DNA of 52,158 bases from Longimicrobium sp. (GTDB lineage Bacteria; Gemmatimonadota; Gemmatimonadetes; Longimicrobiales; Longimicrobiaceae), in assembly GCF_035474595.1 (NCBI RefSeq), contig NZ_DATIND010000038.1:1-52158 (forward strand), given 5' to 3'. Below the pieces are notes generated by a model, which made no database searches, had not been told where the DNA came from, and worked only from the letters and a program-made list of their open reading frames with translations. Below are positions 48,641-52,158 of this stretch, piece after piece (position 1 is the stretch's first letter; each line of letters begins with the position of its first letter). The position numbers and the translations under genes are program-made.

Positions 48641-51157
48641 TCAGGGCCCGAGCAGGATCGCGTTCAGCAGGAGCGGCTGGGCGGAGCGCCAGAAGAGGCG
48701 GAAGAGCGGGTCGTCGGCGAAGAGGATGATGCTCCCGCGCCCCATCTGCCTGGTCACCAGCCATCCTCCCTGCCCCAGCCGCCGCACGTTCTCGGGCGAG
48801 ATGACGCCCGAGAGGCGCTGCGGCGCCTGTCCGAAGTAGGCCACCGTCTCGATCCCCTCGCCCGGCTCGAACACGGTCGTCCCCATGTGCAGCACGAAGG
48901 TCTGCCCGGGGCGGTCGTCCAGCCCCGCGCCGAAGGCCAGCGGGTGCGCGGGGTCCAGGGTGACGGAGAAGATGGCGCCGGGGACCTCCTGCCTCCACTC
49001 CTGCCGCTCGCGCTCCTCGCGCCCGGCCAGGAAGCGCGACCGCGCGCTGGAGCTGTCCTTGGCCGGCTCGCGCACCTTGATCTCCGCCAGCCCCGCCGCG
49101 GCTTCCGCGCCGCCGGCCACGGCGATCAGGCGGCCGCCGCGCTGCATGAACTGCTTCAGCGCGTCGTCCGCCCCGCGGATGGCGCGCGGCGCGGCGTCGG
49201 GGATGACGATCACGTCGTACCGCGTCAGGTCCGCGCGCCCCAGGTCGGCGCCGTCGATGGCGTCGAAGCGCATCCCCAGCTGCTGGTCGAGCATGAACCA
49301 GAACGCGCCGAACGAGCCGGGGTCCACGCCGTCGCCGGAAAGCACGGCCACGCGCGGGCGCTTCACGTTCAGCACGTTCTCGCTCCCCAGGTCGATCCCC
49401 TCCTCGCTGTGGCCGGTGGAGGCGACGGCGACCAGCCCGCCCAGCCCGGCGCGCGTGGCCCGCGCCTGCAGCGAGTCGTTCCCCCGCGCGGGAATGAACC
49501 ACGTGCCCGCCGGCCAGCGCCGCCCGCCGAAGGTCGCGGGCTTGGTGAGCACGCGCGCGCGGCCGCCCACGTCCAGGAAGCGCATCACCGCGGCGCTCCC
49601 CGCCTCGCCCGGGGCCACCAGGTAGCCGTAGGCCGGCGCGGGCGCCTGCGTGGCCGCGGTCCCCTCCGACGGCGCGGGGACGGAGGCCCAGCTCCCGCCC
49701 GGCGCCGCGGCGGCCCGGTACGCCGACACGCCGTAGGCGTAGGGGAGCGACCAGGCGCTGATGTCGTACGAGAAGTTGGCGCGCAGCGGCGTTTCCTGCT
49801 GCAGCAGGGTGACGGCGAGACGGCCCATCCGCTGCCGCGCGCGGACGCGGTAGGTGCCCGCGGGGAACTGGCCGCGCGCGGTGAAGCCCGCCAGCGGCGT
49901 GGCCCGCGCGCCGAAGCCGGCGGTGGCGCGCTCCACCTCGATCCCCTGGCGCCGCAGGTGGTCGACCAGGGCCTGGATGCGCGAGGGGTCCGTCCCCGGC
50001 ACCAGCAGGAAGTCCTGCTCGTTCACGCCCGCCGTCCGCGCGGCGCTGGCGTAGTCGGCCAGCAGCTGCGTCTTCCCCGCCATCGCGGCGCGCAGCGTGG
50101 CCTCGCCGCTGGTCCAGTGGTGCAGCGCGCGCTCCTTCAGCGTCAGCGTATCTCCATCTTCCCGCTCCACCGCCTGGCCGGCGGCGCCGTGGCCGGCCTG
50201 CTCGTACGTCATCCCGATCGCCCCGGTCAGGCTGGGCCAGCTGTCGCCGTAGCCGGGATAGAACAGGTCGAACTCCTCGCCCGTGTAGTAGTCCCACCCG
50301 TGCTGGTCGAACGCCCGCGCGTTGGCGTCGCCGAAGCGCTTCCCCCACTGCAGGATGTACGGCGGGTAGATGGGGTTCACCGGCGCGGTGGCCGGAAAGA
50401 AGAAGTAGCTGGAGTTGAAGAACATCTCGTGGAAGTCCACGTGCACCTGCGGGTTCCACCGCCACCAGGTGGCCAGCCGCGCGCGGGTCTCGGCCTGCGT
50501 GGCCCAGCTCCAGTCGCGGTTCAGGTCGAACAGGTAGTGGTTGTAGCGCCCGCCGGGCCACGGCTCGCGGTGCTCGCGCGCCTGCGGATCGGGGTTGGGC
50601 CGCGCCCCGCGCACGCCGCGGTACCAGTTCACGTAGCGGTCGCGCCCGTCGGGGTTGGTCACGGGGTCGATGACCACCACCAACGAGTCCAGCACGCCGC
50701 GCACCTCGGAGGCGCCGCGGGCCAGGTCGTACGCGGTCCACAGCGCCGCCTCGCTGGACGAGCTCTCGTTGCCGTGCACGCCGTAGCTGAAGTAGACCAC
50801 GGCGGGGTTGGAGGATGCGACCTGCTGCGCGCGCTGGGCGCTCGTCTCGGGCCGCGTGAGCTCCGCGTTGGCCGCGAGCACCTGGTCCAGCCGGGCGAGA
50901 ACGTCGGGCCGGGCGATGACCAGCTGGAAGAGCTCGCGCCCCTCGTAGGTCTGCCCGTACGCGAGGTAGCGCACGCGGTCGGGCGCGGCGGCGGCCAGCG
51001 CCCTGGCGTACTGCTGCACCCCGGCGTACGGGGTGAAGCGCTCGCCCAGGTCGTAGCCCAGCACCTGCGCGGGCGAGGGCACCTGCTGCGCGGCGGCGAG
51101 CGCGGGCAGCAGCGCCAGCGCGAGCGCCGCGGCGCGGGGGAAAGTGCGTGGTGGCAT
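48641..51157 (-). CDS. Secreted M14-family zinc carboxypeptidase
   Basis: An 838-residue exported peptidase. It has a signal peptide (MPPRTFPRAAALALALLPALAAAQ), and the M14 domain spans about 30-400. The zinc site is in YGVHGNESSSSEAAL (H and E) and a downstream His in VHVDFHEMFF. The substrate carboxylate region is near DPVTNPDGRDRYV. The C-terminal part (about 600-830) has a glutamine-amidotransferase/flavodoxin-like fold segment (PRVAVLSGDGVDPGSFGAFWF) of unknown role. Length is well over a simple carboxypeptidase, as in related Gemmatimonadota and Bacteroidota enzymes. Substrate unknown. Confidence 0.88.
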   Translation of the reverse strand: MPPRTFPRAAALALALLPALAAAQQVPSPAQVLGYDLGERFTPYAGVQQYARALAAAAPDRVRYLAYGQTYEGRELFQLVIARPDVLARLDQVLAANAELTRPETSAQRAQQVASSNPAVVYFSYGVHGNESSSSEAALWTAYDLARGASEVRGVLDSLVVVIDPVTNPDGRDRYVNWYRGVRGARPNPDPQAREHREPWPGGRYNHYLFDLNRDWSWATQAETRARLATWWRWNPQVHVDFHEMFFNSSYFFFPATAPVNPIYPPYILQWGKRFGDANARAFDQHGWDYYTGEEFDLFYPGYGDSWPSLTGAIGMTYEQAGHGAAGQAVEREDGDTLTLKERALHHWTSGEATLRAAMAGKTQLLADYASAARTAGVNEQDFLLVPGTDPSRIQALVDHLRRQGIEVERATAGFGARATPLAGFTARGQFPAGTYRVRARQRMGRLAVTLLQQETPLRANFSYDISAWSLPYAYGVSAYRAAAAPGGSWASVPAPSEGTAATQAPAPAYGYLVAPGEAGSAAVMRFLDVGGRARVLTKPATFGGRRWPAGTWFIPARGNDSLQARATRAGLGGLVAVASTGHSEEGIDLGSENVLNVKRPRVAVLSGDGVDPGSFGAFWFMLDQQLGMRFDAIDGADLGRADLTRYDVIVIPDAAPRAIRGADDALKQFMQRGGRLIAVAGGAEAAAGLAEIKVREPAKDSSSARSRFLAGREERERQEWRQEVPGAIFSVTLDPAHPLAFGAGLDDRPGQTFVLHMGTTVFEPGEGIETVAYFGQAPQRLSGVISPENVRRLGQGGWLVTRQMGRGSIILFADDPLFRLFWRSAQPLLLNAILLGP

Positions 51158-51364
51158 GCGGTTTAATGCGGTGGAGGAAACCTTTTCGGGCGCCGCGGGG
51201 TGAAGGGGACGAAGCTACGCACGGCGCCGGAAGGGCGCAACGCGCGGGTTGACACGCCTCCGGAGCGCCGGTAGCCTCACCCGCGCCGGGGGAATGGACC
51301 GTCCTCCGCCGACCGGCGGCGCGGTGATGCCCGGGGAGATGCCAATTTGTTACGGGAGAAGCAG

Positions 51365-51901
51365 ATGCGGGGGATGATCGTGGCGGGCACGGCGCTCTGC
51401 GTCGCGCTGGCGGCGTGCACGGGAAAGAAGCAGGCGCCGACCGCCATCTCCCGCACGAAGTTCGTGCAGGCGAACGCGGACCTGCGCTCCGTTCCCGACA
51501 CCGTGCCCAACGGCGACCGCCTGCGGGAGGCGGCGCTGAAGAAGCACCGCGTCAGCGAGGCGGACCTGCGGCGCTTCGTGACCGTGCACCAGCGCAACAC
51601 CGAGTACATGGCCACCGTATGGCGCGAGATCGCCGACAGCGTGCAGAAGCGCTACGACCGCTCGTTCCCGCTGCAGCACCCCACGACGGAGCATCCCCAC
51701 GTGCCGAACCAGCCACCGGGCGCCACGCCGGTTCCCGCCGGGGAGCCGGTCCCCGCCACGCCGGCCGGGCCGCCGCCCACGGTGAACACGCCGGCCGGGC
51801 AGCCGCGCCAGCCGCAGCGCCCGCATCCGCCCAAGCTCCCGGTGACCCCGCCGCGCCTGGTGCGCCCCTCCACCGCCCCGCTCGACACGCTCGACGAGTA
51901 G
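51365..51901 (+). CDS. Proline-rich lipoprotein, DUF4296-like
   Basis: A 178-residue exported protein. The signal MRGMIVAGTALCVALAAC has a lipobox. The mature N-terminal half is helical (FVQANADLRSVPDTVPNGDRLRE and KKHRVSEADLRRFVTVHQRN), resembling DUF4296-type folds. The C-terminal third is a Pro/Gln/Ala-rich tail. GGGAG precedes the ATG by seven bases. An upstream TTG at 51347 is in frame but less plausible. Convergent layout with nothing downstream in the window. Confidence 0.75.
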   Translation: MRGMIVAGTALCVALAACTGKKQAPTAISRTKFVQANADLRSVPDTVPNGDRLREAALKKHRVSEADLRRFVTVHQRNTEYMATVWREIADSVQKRYDRSFPLQHPTTEHPHVPNQPPGATPVPAGEPVPATPAGPPPTVNTPAGQPRQPQRPHPPKLPVTPPRLVRPSTAPLDTLDE

Positions 51902-52158
51902 CGGCCGGTCGCCCGGGTTGGCTGACCGGAGCCGCACCACCCGCCCGATTGAGACGTGATACCGAATTCGGGATCGTCGTGCAATCCGGCAGCGCACGTG
52001 CGACCTCACCCATGGATCCTTCGGCCTGCAACCGCTCATGCGAGGGAAATGACAGCGTGGGCGGCCTCAGGATGACGTCTCTCTGTGCGTTTGGGTGCAC
52101 AGGTGATCGCCAGGTCCGAGATGAGAAGTGCGCCGGAGCATCCGCCCCGGCGCACTTC
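51902..52158. other. Window end without a gene
   Basis: About 257 bases with no supported gene. The reading frames are GC-driven and short, and no repeat of the window families is evident. Confidence 0.4.

Overview
The window is a high-GC bacterial chromosome segment carrying a standard housekeeping block, a signalling region and a patchwork accessory region. No phylogenetic marker can be tested here. The high GC, the giant cytoplasmic poly-HAMP kinase, the dispersed GC-rich spacer repeats and the gene order rplM-rpsI-rpsB-tsf-pyrH-frr-uppS-cdsA-dxr-rseP fit a Gemmatimonadota bacterium of the Longimicrobium type. That assignment is inference.

Region 1 (37-8520, minus strand) is a core growth block transcribed from a near-consensus promoter at 8492-8520. 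It encodes ribosomal proteins L13, S9 and S2, EF-Ts, UMP kinase, ribosome recycling factor, two isoprenoid/cell-wall lipid enzymes (UppS, Dxr), CdsA and the site-2 protease RseP. Genes are close or overlapping. An intrinsic-terminator-like hairpin sits in the rplM leader and another between rpsB and tsf, so attenuation is plausible.

Region 2 (8532-25016) is signalling. It has a small two-gene operon with a TIR/deoxyribosyltransferase-like protein, a PhoB/PhoR-type two-component system with a Pho-box-like site upstream of phoB, a cheR-cheB-hybrid kinase operon, and a 2,631-residue kinase with 15 near-identical 92-residue HAMP units followed by GAF, histidine kinase and three receiver domains.

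Region 3 (25.3-33.3 kb) holds an XRE regulator with a palindromic operator, a conserved protein of unknown function, a HigBA toxin-antitoxin pair, a stand-alone tRNA-binding domain protein, tRNA-Ser(UGA), two paralogous L,D-transpeptidases, a DinB-family protein and a small membrane protein.

Region 4 (33.3-37.0 kb) is the most unusual part. A 3.5-kb AT-richer island sits at the 3' end of rsmI, flanked by perfect 103-bp direct repeats made of the rsmI 3' end. It carries only a two-gene operon with a 4-nt overlap: a GHKL-type ATPase and an 805-residue protein with two phosphoribosyltransferase-like domains. It looks like a compact mobile conflict or defence module with no visible integrase or transposase.

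Region 5 (37-52 kb) carries rsmI, thioredoxin, a methylmalonyl-CoA epimerase-like protein, lipoproteins, two methyltransferases, a YefM/YoeB toxin-antitoxin pair, clpB, two tiny secreted cysteine-rich proteins, one gene broken by a frameshift, an M14 zinc carboxypeptidase and a proline-rich lipoprotein. Spacers throughout carry 7/8-base tandem repeats and a second dispersed hairpin repeat.
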